Source: Paenibacillus sp. J23TS9 (GTDB lineage: Bacteria; Bacillota; Bacilli; Paenibacillales; Paenibacillaceae). Taken from it: a stretch of 64,000 bases of DNA. The DNA lies in NCBI RefSeq assembly GCF_018403225.1, contig NZ_BOSG01000004.1, forward strand, positions 62,001 to 126,000, in the 5' to 3' direction. The position numbers were made by a program, and so were the translations under genes. This document shows positions 52,691-62,049 of this stretch, piece by piece (positions within the stretch are counted from its first letter, which is position 1; each line of letters opens with the position of its first letter). The notes beneath the pieces were generated by a model. It searched no databases. It was not told the origin of the DNA and was given only the letters and a program-made list of their open reading frames with translations.

Positions 52691-53716
52691 TCAGCACTCC
52701 TTCCATAGCTTTCCGTCTTCGCGGATGCAATACAAAGCAGTTCCGTCCGATGAAGAGGCCGAAATCTGAAACAGACTTCTCGTTGTTTCGATTGCAGGTA
52801 CGATGCTCCATGATTCCTCGCCCATCAACAGCTTCACATCGTTGGTGAACTTCCCTTCAGCTTCAAAATAATTCCGCTCGCGGTAGTAGAGCCGGCGCAG
52901 CTCCCATTTGATGCGTTCATCCTGCGGCAATTCAAAGAAATCCGGTCCTTCTCCGTCTGCAAACACAACATAGCCCCACAACTCCGGATAATGCATATTG
53001 ATAATGCCCATCGGTGACCACACCCAGTTGTCTTCCGGAAACGGCTTGCCGGTCTCCGGATTCAGAACCTTGCGGTATTCACCGTCCTGCACCTCGGTTT
53101 GCCACTCGACACGGGAGAAATTCACCCGCCAGAACTCACCTGCCACCGGTGGACGGCTCTCGGCTGCGCACTCCTTCAGGCTGCTCCACGGGATGGCCAC
53201 TTCAACACTCCACTTCCGGTTCGCAGCTCCAGGATGATTAAGCTCACCATCAATATGTACAGCCGTCTTCAGCCCGTTAATGTCCCAGCCGTTCACCGGT
53301 GGCCCGCCGTCACGATAGGGCTTTACGAGCAGCAAATCCCATACCGTATTCAGCGCGTTGATCTCGAACTCGTAATACTGATGCGTATCCCCATCCGGAT
53401 CGATAAAGATTTCGAAGTCATTATCATAAAAAATGACTGAATCCCGCTCCGTGAGCGTCGCCCATATCTGGTCCTCAATGAGCTCCGCTCCAAAATAAAA
53501 ATATTCATCGTCCCACAGCATTTTAACCCGGGTCTGCTTAGCGGGCTTCGGACGCAGATCTCCTTCAATATCAACGAAATCATCCGACCAGTCTGCCACC
53601 TGCCAGAACGGCTTGTCGATCCGCCCGTCCAAGACGGGAGGCTCTCCAGCGCGCCGACATATATAATGCTTGGGATCATACTCGATCTTAGGCTCAGGTA
53701 CTCCACTTCGGTTCAT
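52691..53716 (-). CDS. CBM9-like carbohydrate-binding protein, cytosolic
   Basis: 341-residue protein of the CBM9-like/DOMON beta-sandwich family: PPVLDGRIDKPFWQVADWSD, VKMLWDDEYFYFGAELIED, DNDFEIFIDPDGDTHQYYEF and WSVEVAIPWSSL are the family landmarks in order. There is no signal peptide. The final 90 residues are an acidic extension containing a YYRERNYFEAEG stretch typical of stand-alone members. The ATG at 53716 follows GGAGGGAACAAC. It probably holds a sugar for a neighbouring enzyme. Confidence 0.82.
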   Translation of the reverse strand: MNRSGVPEPKIEYDPKHYICRRAGEPPVLDGRIDKPFWQVADWSDDFVDIEGDLRPKPAKQTRVKMLWDDEYFYFGAELIEDQIWATLTERDSVIFYDNDFEIFIDPDGDTHQYYEFEINALNTVWDLLLVKPYRDGGPPVNGWDINGLKTAVHIDGELNHPGAANRKWSVEVAIPWSSLKECAAESRPPVAGEFWRVNFSRVEWQTEVQDGEYRKVLNPETGKPFPEDNWVWSPMGIINMHYPELWGYVVFADGEGPDFFELPQDERIKWELRRLYYRERNYFEAEGKFTNDVKLLMGEESWSIVPAIETTRSLFQISASSSDGTALYCIREDGKLWKEC

Positions 53717-53780
53717 GTTGTTCCCTCCGGACATCCTTCAAATTATGCCAGAACCTTCATCTATACGATGAAGGGCGGCC

Positions 53781-55100
53781 TTATAGAATCCCATCTTTCA
53801 TCGCCTCATAGACAAGCTTGGAGAATAGGCTGTTGGACCATGCAAACCAGGATCTCGTGAAATTGGATGGATCATCCGCATGGAAGCCTTCATGCATGTA
53901 TCCCGTATCTGCGTCTGTTGATTCGAGCATTGCAATCATGGCAAGCTTCTCTTCCTTCGTTGCTGCCGTAATGCCCTGCATGGACAACGCCATATGCCAG
54001 ATGAACCCGTCCGGTGTATGCGGACTGCCGATTCCCTTGGCTTTTGTTCCTTCAAAATAGAACGGATTCTCTTTCGACAGCGCAAACCGTCTTGTGTTCT
54101 GGTACACCTCATCATCCGCCGACACATACCCGAGATATGGTATCGATATCAATCCTGGTGTGCCTGCGTCATCCATCAGGCAGTAGTTGCCATACCCGTC
54201 TGTCTCGTAAGCATAGATGGGACCAAACTCCGGATGGCGGTAGATGCCATACAATTGGATTCCGTGATCAATATCAGCTTCGAGCTTTTTGAGCTCCTTC
54301 AAGAAATCCGTATCCCGGAAGACCCATTCGGCAAATTCCTGCATGTAGCGAAGTACAACGACCGCAAACATGTTTCCCGGAATATTGTAGTGAAAATCAC
54401 ACACATCATCGCTGGACCGGAAACCCGACCAGACCATTCCCGTGTAATTGACTGGCATGCCAAGGCCATCGTTGCCCAGCGTATCCGTCCGGATGCCGTT
54501 ATCTCTTTCGAAGCGGTACGGCGACTGCTCAAAATGCCGCTGCTCTGTTTTGAACACATCATAGATCAGACGCATCGCAGATTTAAATCCCGCATCGAAG
54601 ATATCCGTCAGGCCAGTCTCTTTCCAATAGGCATAAGCGAGACGCATAGGGAAGCACAGCGAATCAATCTCAAACTTACGCTCCCATACCCAAGGGGACA
54701 TATCGGTAATATCCGCCTTATTCCAGTGCCAATCATTCGCTGATTCATTAAACGCGTTGGCATACGGATCTATATGAATGTATTGAATATGCCGCTTGAT
54801 CAAGCCGGAAAGGATGCGCTGCAAATCCTCATCATCCTTCGCCAGCGGTACATAATGCATCACCTGCTCAACCGAATCCCGGAGCCATGAGGCAGGGATA
54901 TCACCCGTAATGACAAAAGTCGTCCCGTCATCCAGGAGCTTCGTTGTCGTTTCCAGCGTATTCGGAAAACAGTTCTTGAACATCTGCAGCAGCTTCGGCC
55001 GATGCGCCAGCTTCTCCTCAGCTTCCTTCAGGACATTCTCCACCGCTTCTGGAAGCTGGATTTCAGGCATCTTGATTTTGGGTAATCTGAATTGTTCCAT
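53781..55100 (-). CDS. GH125 exo-alpha-1,6-mannosidase
   Basis: 439-residue (alpha/alpha)6-barrel enzyme of family GH125, a metal-independent inverting exo-alpha-1,6-mannosidase that acts on N-glycan cores. The family landmarks are DIPASWLRDSVEQV, HIDPYANAFNESAND, GMVWSGFRSSDDVCD (acid Asp in 231-232) and YMHEGFHADDP (base Glu404). No signal peptide. AAAGGAG precedes the ATG. It lies 28 bases after a fucosidase gene. Confidence 0.92.
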   Translation of the reverse strand: MEQFRLPKIKMPEIQLPEAVENVLKEAEEKLAHRPKLLQMFKNCFPNTLETTTKLLDDGTTFVITGDIPASWLRDSVEQVMHYVPLAKDDEDLQRILSGLIKRHIQYIHIDPYANAFNESANDWHWNKADITDMSPWVWERKFEIDSLCFPMRLAYAYWKETGLTDIFDAGFKSAMRLIYDVFKTEQRHFEQSPYRFERDNGIRTDTLGNDGLGMPVNYTGMVWSGFRSSDDVCDFHYNIPGNMFAVVVLRYMQEFAEWVFRDTDFLKELKKLEADIDHGIQLYGIYRHPEFGPIYAYETDGYGNYCLMDDAGTPGLISIPYLGYVSADDEVYQNTRRFALSKENPFYFEGTKAKGIGSPHTPDGFIWHMALSMQGITAATKEEKLAMIAMLESTDADTGYMHEGFHADDPSNFTRSWFAWSNSLFSKLVYEAMKDGIL

Positions 55101-55128
55101 GTTAAATCTCCTTTACTTTCAAAACGTT

Positions 55129-56415
55129 TTAATTATGCGTTACAACAGCTCCGGAGCCGCCGTACATTTCTACTTCTTCGTCAAATTCCAGCTTAAGCAC
55201 CGTAACCTGCTCATGAGTATCCTCAGCCGTCATATGAATCCAAGTCGTTCCCGGGATGTTGAACCAAGGAACACCACCGTGAATTTCATGTGATAGCTCT
55301 TTGCCCGAGTGGAGTACCGTGATTTTTTTGATCGGATTGCATAATCCCTTAAGGCATACATTCTCTTTCGGATCGTCGTAGACAAAGAGGTACAGCGTCT
55401 TTTTATCTTTTGAAAGCGTGCTGCCTCCCAGATAATAGCGAGTCATAATCCCTTCCTCAGTTCCAAAGACCGCCTCTTCATGCGTACGTATCCATTCGCC
55501 AAGACCGAGCAAAATATCCTCCTGTCTCTTATCTATGGTACCGTCTTCCTTCGGACCGATGTCCAGCAGCATATTGCCTCCCAGGGAGATACAATCACAG
55601 AACATCCGGATGATCTGGTTTAGCGATTTATACTGATTGTCTGTCGGCACGTAACCCCAAGAGGTATTAATAGTGGTGCAGAATTCCCATGGACCTTCCG
55701 GTCTCGTAATCGGAATTCCCTGCTCCGGCGTTTTATAGTCCCCGTGGCCTTGAAGGCGTGAGTTAATGATAATATCCGGGTTGAAAGACTGGAGATACTG
55801 CTTGAACTCCGGAAGGTTCCACTGCTCGGCGCTCCGTTCCCAATCTCCATCAAACCACAAAAGATCCACTTTACCGTAGTTCGTAAGAATTTCCTTCAAC
55901 TGGTCATTGTTAAACTGCAAGAATTTCTTCCACTTCTCCTCATCCTGAACGCCGTCCAATGGACTCGAAAATGGATTCGCCTGACTTGGATCCTCGGGAA
56001 CCTTACCACCTTCATACACGCTTGGATAATCCGGATGCGACCAGTCAATTAGCGAGTAGTACATTCCAAGGTGAATGCCTCTTTTCGTAATCGCTTCAGC
56101 ATATTCCTTGATCAAATCCCGCTTGACCGGCGTTTTCTTCACTACGTTCAAATCGCTGTACTGCGTATCCCACAGCGCCACACCATCATGGTGCTTGGTC
56201 GTTAACACGGCGTACTTCGCACCAGATTTTTCAATCAGATCGGCCCAGTGCTCTGCATTAAACTTAGACGCGGTGAACCCGTCCAATTGTTTCATATATT
56301 GTTCATACGGAATTCTCCCGTTATAAAAAGACCATGATTCAGCAACGCCGTCAACCGCATAAATACCGTAATGAATGAAAATACCTAGCTTCGCTTCCTC
56401 AAACCACTTTTGCAT
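55129..56415 (-). CDS. GH29 alpha-L-fucosidase (copy 2)
   Basis: 428-residue cytosolic GH29 enzyme. The substrate-pocket motif TTKHHDG is at 73-79, and the nucleophile is Asp189 in LLWFDGDW. It releases alpha-linked L-fucose. No signal peptide and no C-terminal carbohydrate-binding module. The ATG at 56415 follows GGAAGG; an upstream GTG abuts the ribosome site. It differs considerably from the paralogue just upstream, so the two may prefer different linkages. Confidence 0.92.
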   Translation of the reverse strand: MQKWFEEAKLGIFIHYGIYAVDGVAESWSFYNGRIPYEQYMKQLDGFTASKFNAEHWADLIEKSGAKYAVLTTKHHDGVALWDTQYSDLNVVKKTPVKRDLIKEYAEAITKRGIHLGMYYSLIDWSHPDYPSVYEGGKVPEDPSQANPFSSPLDGVQDEEKWKKFLQFNNDQLKEILTNYGKVDLLWFDGDWERSAEQWNLPEFKQYLQSFNPDIIINSRLQGHGDYKTPEQGIPITRPEGPWEFCTTINTSWGYVPTDNQYKSLNQIIRMFCDCISLGGNMLLDIGPKEDGTIDKRQEDILLGLGEWIRTHEEAVFGTEEGIMTRYYLGGSTLSKDKKTLYLFVYDDPKENVCLKGLCNPIKKITVLHSGKELSHEIHGGVPWFNIPGTTWIHMTAEDTHEQVTVLKLEFDEEVEMYGGSGAVVTHN

Positions 56416-56472
56416 ACCAGTCAGCACCTTCCAATTTATATGAATTCATTTTATAAGGTTAAAATAGCTCTT

Positions 56473-57861
56473 CTACCGGATCCGGAATACATGCGCGATT
56501 GGAGCTTTGGTCTGACGCTCCGTTTCCGGAAGCTGGACGATAACCCCATTCTCTGTCCGGCGGTATTCGAGCTTATCCTGTCCCCCTACCAAATCGATGC
56601 TGGTGAAGCCTGTCTGCAGCGGGAGATGAAGTTCTTCTTGAACTGCCTCATGCTCATCCTTGTACAAATAGAAGGCATAGATGGTGTCGTCTTTTTTAGT
56701 AAACTGGACATTGCCAACCGAGTAAGGTTCACAGATTCTTGTCCCATAGATGGCCTCGCCGTGAACCTTCAGCCATGCACCCATGCCCTGAATTCTGGAA
56801 ATAGCCGTCTTCGATATTCTTCCGTCTGGTTGAGGTCCGACATTCAGAGCCAGATTGCCCCCTTTGGCCACAATTTCAATGAGCAAGTGAATGAGCTGAC
56901 GCACCGATTTATAGTTATCCTCATAGCGGAAAGAGAAGGCCGATCCCATCGTAATGCAGCTCTCCCATGGTACATTCAGCGCACGCTCAGGAAGCGTTTG
57001 CTCCGGGGTAATCAGATTCTCGTAAGGCCCGCCAACGGTACGATCCGCGGAGAGAAGCCAAGGCTGGATTTTACGGGCCTTTTCCACAACCTCGCCCAAT
57101 CTGATGTTCTGGTCACGGTAGTCATTGACCCATCCGGCATCAAGCCATAGCACATCAATCCGGCCGTAATTAGTCATCAGCTCCATGATCTGCTCATGGG
57201 TGAATTGGACGAACTGCTCCCACAGCCAAGGATATTCCTTCGGATCATAGGTCGGTCCCCGAGATGTTGAGGTTCCCGGCTGCATTCCCGGCGTCCAGTA
57301 GTAAGGCGTGTGCCAATCGGCTTTGGAGAAATATGCGGAGATCCCGAGGCCTTTGGCACGGAATGCGTTAAACAGCTGCTTGGTGATATCCGCATATTTA
57401 TGCGTATGAAATGGGCAATCCGGACCTGTAACGCGGTAATCGGTTGTATGGGTATCCCACATGCAGAACCCGTCATGATGCTTGGTTGTGAAATTCAAAT
57501 ACTTGAAGCCATTCTCCGCAGCGAGATCTGCCCAAAGATCAGGCTGAAAACGGAGCGGATTGAAGGTCTTGTTCAAGTCAAAATACTGTCGTTTCAGTTC
57601 TTCCGCATCAATATCCCAATCGATCTCATTGCGGGACCATTCCTCATCCTTATCGCTTAACGCCCAGGACTCAACGAGGCCGAGCTGGGAATAAGGCCCC
57701 CAGTGCATCATGAGACCCAGCTTTTGGTCCTTGAACCATTCCAGCTGCTCGAGCAGCAGCGGATCTTCCGGTTTCACCCAGTTCTCTTCACTGCTGTAAT
57801 TGTGCACCCCCTGCTCAACGACGGACTCCAACTCTTCTTCGGTTAATTTGATCTCACTCAT
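56473..57861 (-). CDS. GH29 alpha-L-fucosidase (copy 1)
   Basis: 462-residue cytosolic GH29 enzyme with TTKHHDGF at 126-132 and nucleophile Asp241 in VLWLDAGW. It has a longer N-terminus (about 40 residues) than copy 2 and a proline-rich insertion WTPGMQPGTSTSRGPTYDPK before the nucleophile strand, seen in GH29 members that accept branched fucose. First gene of the six-gene operon. The ATG follows GGAGGGATAACAT. Confidence 0.92.
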   Translation of the reverse strand: MSEIKLTEEELESVVEQGVHNYSSEENWVKPEDPLLLEQLEWFKDQKLGLMMHWGPYSQLGLVESWALSDKDEEWSRNEIDWDIDAEELKRQYFDLNKTFNPLRFQPDLWADLAAENGFKYLNFTTKHHDGFCMWDTHTTDYRVTGPDCPFHTHKYADITKQLFNAFRAKGLGISAYFSKADWHTPYYWTPGMQPGTSTSRGPTYDPKEYPWLWEQFVQFTHEQIMELMTNYGRIDVLWLDAGWVNDYRDQNIRLGEVVEKARKIQPWLLSADRTVGGPYENLITPEQTLPERALNVPWESCITMGSAFSFRYEDNYKSVRQLIHLLIEIVAKGGNLALNVGPQPDGRISKTAISRIQGMGAWLKVHGEAIYGTRICEPYSVGNVQFTKKDDTIYAFYLYKDEHEAVQEELHLPLQTGFTSIDLVGGQDKLEYRRTENGVIVQLPETERQTKAPIAHVFRIR

Positions 57862-58047
57862 ATGTTATCCCTCCAACGCTCAATTTGGTATACCTTTTTC
57901 GTGATTTCCATATTTTTTTGATGAATTGTTATATTTAATCCACAATTTTCGACATTTTCCTCCTTGCTGTCTATGTCCAAACAGCCGTATTGTTGGTATC
58001 ATTAGATAGATCTTAACGAATACGTCAGCAAACAGGAGGCAGAATAA
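57862..58047. promoter_or_regulatory. Divergent control region of the glycan operon
   Basis: 186 bases between the GH29 gene and the divergent regulator. On the plus strand TTGCTG (about 57963) and TATTGT with 18-base spacing could be the regulator promoter. On the minus strand no good -35 is visible, consistent with an activated promoter. AT-rich tracts occur throughout; I see no clear repeat. Confidence 0.4.
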
Positions 58048-60333
58048 TTGAGACCGAACTACTTTAAATCGAAGCTATTCTTAAAATATATCTGGTCCTA
58101 CTTGTTTATTTTACTTATCCCCTTAGTGCTTATGACCATTTTTATTTATGAAAACGCAGTCACCAATCTCAAATCCGAGATTGAACAATCCCGTCTTGCC
58201 CAGCTAACTCAGGCCAAGGTGATTATTGACGGGCGGATGAAGGAGCTCAGTGAAATTGCTTCCCGTGTCTCCTATGACGAGCGGTTGACGCCCTACCGGG
58301 TTCATGACTCGATTTACAGCGGAGAAGCTATTCGAGCACTGGATCAATACAAATCCACCAGTTCAATCATTGGTGAAATCTATTTGTATTTTCATAAGGA
58401 TGATCGAATCTACTCGGGCAAAGGCCTTAACCATTTTGACGTATTTACGAATAATCTCAGCTTTCAAAATTGGAATAAAGATGCGCTCTTCCGCGACTTA
58501 AACAATGTCAAATATCCGACGATGCGTCCGGCAGATATCGTAAGCACCCCTTCAGGACTCCATGAGACGATGCTTGCATACTTAATTCCGATTACGCCCA
58601 ACAGTCCTAATCCACACGGTACGATCATGTATCTGATCAAGGAGTCCGAGCTTACAGGCCTGATCGATTCGATTCTTGGAAACTACCAGGGGATGACTTA
58701 TATCCTGGACAACGATGGCCATATTCTGGTAGACAACCGTCAAGGCGAATCACTGACGAGCGCTGAAGAGAAATCCTTATTTAATAATCTATCAGCAGGT
58801 ATTCACGATAAAACCCTGAATGGAATGGCACATTCGATCGTCTCTGTAAAGTCGGAAAATAACGGCTGGACTTATGTGACCATCATGCCAAGCGCCCAAT
58901 TCTTCAGCAGCGTCCTGCATGTGCGCAGTTTCATCATTTTGCTGTTCATCATCGTCGTGGTCGTTGGCGCTGCGATCGCACTCGTACTGGCCAGAATGCA
59001 GTATCAGCCCATCTCAATGCTGGTCGAATTTGCAGCTTCCAAATCTCATTCCAAGCCTTCAGAAGATGGTTCTGCTCTACCCGGGAATGAGCTTGACCGT
59101 ATCCGGACTGCACTGCAGGAATACAGCTCACGGGTAGACTTGCAGGAACCTTTTGCCCGTAATCATTTTCTGTCCATGCTGCTCAAATACGGCAGTGCCC
59201 AAAGTCTTACTCCAGAGCTCCAGGAAGCCTTTAATCTAGAGTTCGACCGGTCCCATCATTTCGTGATGGTCATCGGCTGGGACGAGGATGAACAGAATGG
59301 AAGACAGGATATGCTGGAGCTGCTCAATCAGATTGAATTCCCGGAACTGGCTGCCCACGGGTACGGCGTTGAGCTGTCGCAGCTGGATCAGCTTGGACTC
59401 ATCATCAGCTTCAATCTCAGAGGCAAGATGGACGAATTCTCACATATCCAGCAGATTGTCGAAGCCGTACGTAGCAATATGCTCGAATCATTCGATGTTG
59501 CTCCCATGATTGGCGTTGGAACCTGCTATACAAGCCCGGATCTGCTGAATCAGTCGTTCATCGAAGCTTGTTCTGCGTTTGAACTCCGAGTATCTACCGG
59601 TCATGGTACCATCACTTATTTTGAAAAGCTGTCATATACACCGGATCATGCGTTCTGGATTCCGAACAACACATTGCTGAAGCTCTCGCAAAGTCTGAAG
59701 CAAGGCAGTTATGATGTAGCAGCCCAAATGATTCATTCAGCCATTCAAAGCCTGCAATCGTCTGAGCTCTCAGCGCTGCTCACCCGCTGCATATGCTTTG
59801 ACCTTCTGAATACGATCCTGAAAACGGCATCCGAGCTTGGCGATCACAGTATGATGCAGAAAATTGCTCCACATATGATTTACAGCAATTCCCTGGATGA
59901 ATTGGAACGCAGCTTGCTGAATCTCGCCTCCCAGATCTGCAATCAAGTCGAGCAGGACAATCAGAAGGAAGAGCAATCGATCATCGATCAGGTTGTTGCT
60001 TATATTGACGAACATTATATGGACAATACCTTAAGCCTTGAGACAGTAGCCTTTGAGTTCGGCATTTCGCCATCCCATGTCAGCCGTTCGTTCAAGGAAA
60101 AGATGGGACTTAATTTCATTCAATATATCTGGCAAAAAAGAATGGAAGAGGTTATGCACCAGCTTAAAACGACGAACGACCCGCTCAAAGACATCATCCT
60201 TAAGGTCGGTTATCTGGATACGCCTAATTTTATCCGTAAATTCAAGAAGGAAACCGGTTATACGCCAGGCCAATACCGCAAGATGTTCGCGTCGCAGGGC
60301 AGCGAGCCAGGTACCGGTATGGACGACGAATAA
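58048..60333 (+). CDS. Membrane-bound AraC-family regulator (YtdP/RhgR-like)
   Basis: 761-residue one-component regulator. TM1 lies at about 14-32, an extracellular Cache-like sensor (about 33-290) follows, and TM2 (FIILLFIIVVVVGAAIALVL) lies at about 293-312. An undefined cytosolic region ends in a C-terminal AraC domain (about 650-745; FGISPSHVSRSFKEKMGLNF, LDTPNFIRKFKKETGYTP). It senses a sugar signal outside and binds DNA at the membrane face. The start is TTG at 58048 behind GGAGGCAG. Divergent from the fucosidase operon and followed by an importer; both are likely targets. Confidence 0.88.
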   Translation: MRPNYFKSKLFLKYIWSYLFILLIPLVLMTIFIYENAVTNLKSEIEQSRLAQLTQAKVIIDGRMKELSEIASRVSYDERLTPYRVHDSIYSGEAIRALDQYKSTSSIIGEIYLYFHKDDRIYSGKGLNHFDVFTNNLSFQNWNKDALFRDLNNVKYPTMRPADIVSTPSGLHETMLAYLIPITPNSPNPHGTIMYLIKESELTGLIDSILGNYQGMTYILDNDGHILVDNRQGESLTSAEEKSLFNNLSAGIHDKTLNGMAHSIVSVKSENNGWTYVTIMPSAQFFSSVLHVRSFIILLFIIVVVVGAAIALVLARMQYQPISMLVEFAASKSHSKPSEDGSALPGNELDRIRTALQEYSSRVDLQEPFARNHFLSMLLKYGSAQSLTPELQEAFNLEFDRSHHFVMVIGWDEDEQNGRQDMLELLNQIEFPELAAHGYGVELSQLDQLGLIISFNLRGKMDEFSHIQQIVEAVRSNMLESFDVAPMIGVGTCYTSPDLLNQSFIEACSAFELRVSTGHGTITYFEKLSYTPDHAFWIPNNTLLKLSQSLKQGSYDVAAQMIHSAIQSLQSSELSALLTRCICFDLLNTILKTASELGDHSMMQKIAPHMIYSNSLDELERSLLNLASQICNQVEQDNQKEEQSIIDQVVAYIDEHYMDNTLSLETVAFEFGISPSHVSRSFKEKMGLNFIQYIWQKRMEEVMHQLKTTNDPLKDIILKVGYLDTPNFIRKFKKETGYTPGQYRKMFASQGSEPGTGMDDE

Positions 60334-60339
60334 TTATGA

Positions 60340-60379
60340 AAGCCAACACCCGGTCATGATGACCGGGACATGTTGGCTT
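60340..60379. terminator. Strong terminator after the regulator
   Basis: AAGCCAACA (60340-60348) pairs with TGTTGGCTT (60371-60379), extended by CCCGGTCA/TGACCGGG inside, and followed by a run of seven T on the plus strand. It ends the regulator transcript and probably also the convergent importer. Confidence 0.9.
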
Positions 60380-60402
60380 CATTTTTTTATGCTTGAATGG
60401 GT

Positions 60403-62013
60403 TTATTTCTCAGAGTTCCAACGATCGTATGCTCCTTGATACAGCTCAACGATCCGGTCTCCGCCCATTTTTTTGATTTGTGCCACATACTTGTCCCAAT
60501 TGGATAGCGGCTCTTGTCCTGTTACGAATTTCGCTTCCATCTGCTTAACATACGTATTCAGGTCTGACAATAATGCCGTGGCCTCGCTTTGCTCATCATT
60601 CGTCAGATATACGTTAGGGAACGGCGCTTTTCCGATCGGTGTGAGCTTCTCCGCGTTTTCTTTATCGATCCAGGTATCGAAATCAGTCTTGAGTCCTTTG
60701 GTAAGTTCGCTTGAATTCATGCCCGGTGTCAGGATGCCATAGTTCGGCGTAAGCGTGCCGCGGAATTCATCACGTTCTTTCCCGCCTGGAACAGGCAGCC
60801 ATTCTTTCTCATGGGTTTCTTTATTGGTGTATTTCCAGAGCAGATTCTCAGGCCCTTGCGCAAACAGCGTCGCGCCATCGTAGCCGTACTGATAATCAAT
60901 CCAGCGCATGGTTGCTTCCGGCGCCTTGTCATTACTCGTAATGGCAAAGGTTCCGTTCGCGGAAATGCCCGGATGCTTGCCGTATACCGGAGAACCTGGA
61001 ACCTCGCTCTTCACCGGCGTCATCAGCGGGTTGTCACCGCTTGGTTCACCACCAAGTGTGAAGTAAGGGTAGTAGTCATTGAACAACGCAATTTGGTTGT
61101 TTTGCCCTTTTGCTTTCTTCTGTTCAGGCGTTTGCGAGAAGGTTTCATGATCAAGCAGATTATCCTTCCACAGGCGGTTCAAGAAGGTTAAGTAACCTTT
61201 GTATCCCTCTTCCTGCGGCGTATAGTGAACCTTACCATCCTTGTCGGAGTAGACCTGCTCGTCATAAATTCCCCAGAAACCCAGGAAATACATCCGCAAA
61301 TCATCCAGCTTCACCGAAGTCAGCGGAATTTCGTCGGCCTTGCCGTTGCCATTTGGATCTTCGTCCTTCACACGTTTCAGAAGGGTATACAGCTCGTCCG
61401 TCGTCTTCGGCAGCTCTGTCACCTTCAAGGCTTTCAGGAACTTACCGTTGTACCACATTGGACTGCGGTACCACACGGCCGACAAGTCGATATTCGGAAG
61501 CGCGTAGATATGTCCGTCAGGCGTTGTAAACGATTTGCGGATGTCCGGATGCTCGTCAAATATCTTTTTGATGTTCGGCGCATATCCTTCATCAATGTAT
61601 TTTTCCAGAGGAATAAGTACACCTTGCGTACCGTAAGTCACCTGATCTGCCGGTTTAAGATCCGCACCGTAGAATACATCCGGCAGGTCTCCACTGGCAA
61701 AAACGAGGTTCTTCTTAGTCTCAAAGCTGTCAATCGGCGCAAGCTGATACGTAAATTTGATTCCGGTCAACTTCTCCATTTCCTTAAGTACGGGCATCTG
61801 GTTCCAGTCCGCAACGCCGGCGTCCTGTGACATAATCGAGAGCGTTAGCGGCTTGTCTACAATCGGAAAGCCTTCTTTCTTTACGCCTTCCACTTCGGCT
61901 GATCCGGAAGCATTCGAACCCCCATCCTCTTTCGATGAACCGCAGGCTGCGAGCATCGTTGCGGATATTGTAAGGCAGAGTAAGATGGATGATACCTTGC
62001 GAAGATTTTTCAT
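60403..62013 (-). CDS. Sugar ABC transporter lipoprotein (LplA-like)
   Basis: 536-residue solute-binding lipoprotein with lipobox LAAC (Cys24), an acidic Gly/Ser linker, and the large LplA/YtcQ-type binding fold including DEDPNGNGKADEIPL in the middle. Paralogous to the protein at 8449, with the same gene order in its operon. Likely receptor for the fucose/mannose-containing glycan handled by the neighbouring operon, by proximity only. Confidence 0.88.
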   Translation of the reverse strand: MKNLRKVSSILLCLTISATMLAACGSSKEDGGSNASGSAEVEGVKKEGFPIVDKPLTLSIMSQDAGVADWNQMPVLKEMEKLTGIKFTYQLAPIDSFETKKNLVFASGDLPDVFYGADLKPADQVTYGTQGVLIPLEKYIDEGYAPNIKKIFDEHPDIRKSFTTPDGHIYALPNIDLSAVWYRSPMWYNGKFLKALKVTELPKTTDELYTLLKRVKDEDPNGNGKADEIPLTSVKLDDLRMYFLGFWGIYDEQVYSDKDGKVHYTPQEEGYKGYLTFLNRLWKDNLLDHETFSQTPEQKKAKGQNNQIALFNDYYPYFTLGGEPSGDNPLMTPVKSEVPGSPVYGKHPGISANGTFAITSNDKAPEATMRWIDYQYGYDGATLFAQGPENLLWKYTNKETHEKEWLPVPGGKERDEFRGTLTPNYGILTPGMNSSELTKGLKTDFDTWIDKENAEKLTPIGKAPFPNVYLTNDEQSEATALLSDLNTYVKQMEAKFVTGQEPLSNWDKYVAQIKKMGGDRIVELYQGAYDRWNSEK

Positions 62014-62049
62014 AGATACAACTCCCCTTTATGTTGTTTATGGCAAAGA

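Noticed and set aside
55116..55131. cre-like AAAACGTTTT between the GH29 and GH125 genes
   Set aside because: The outer positions do not fit the cre consensus, and it lies inside an operon next to a stop codon, not at a promoter.
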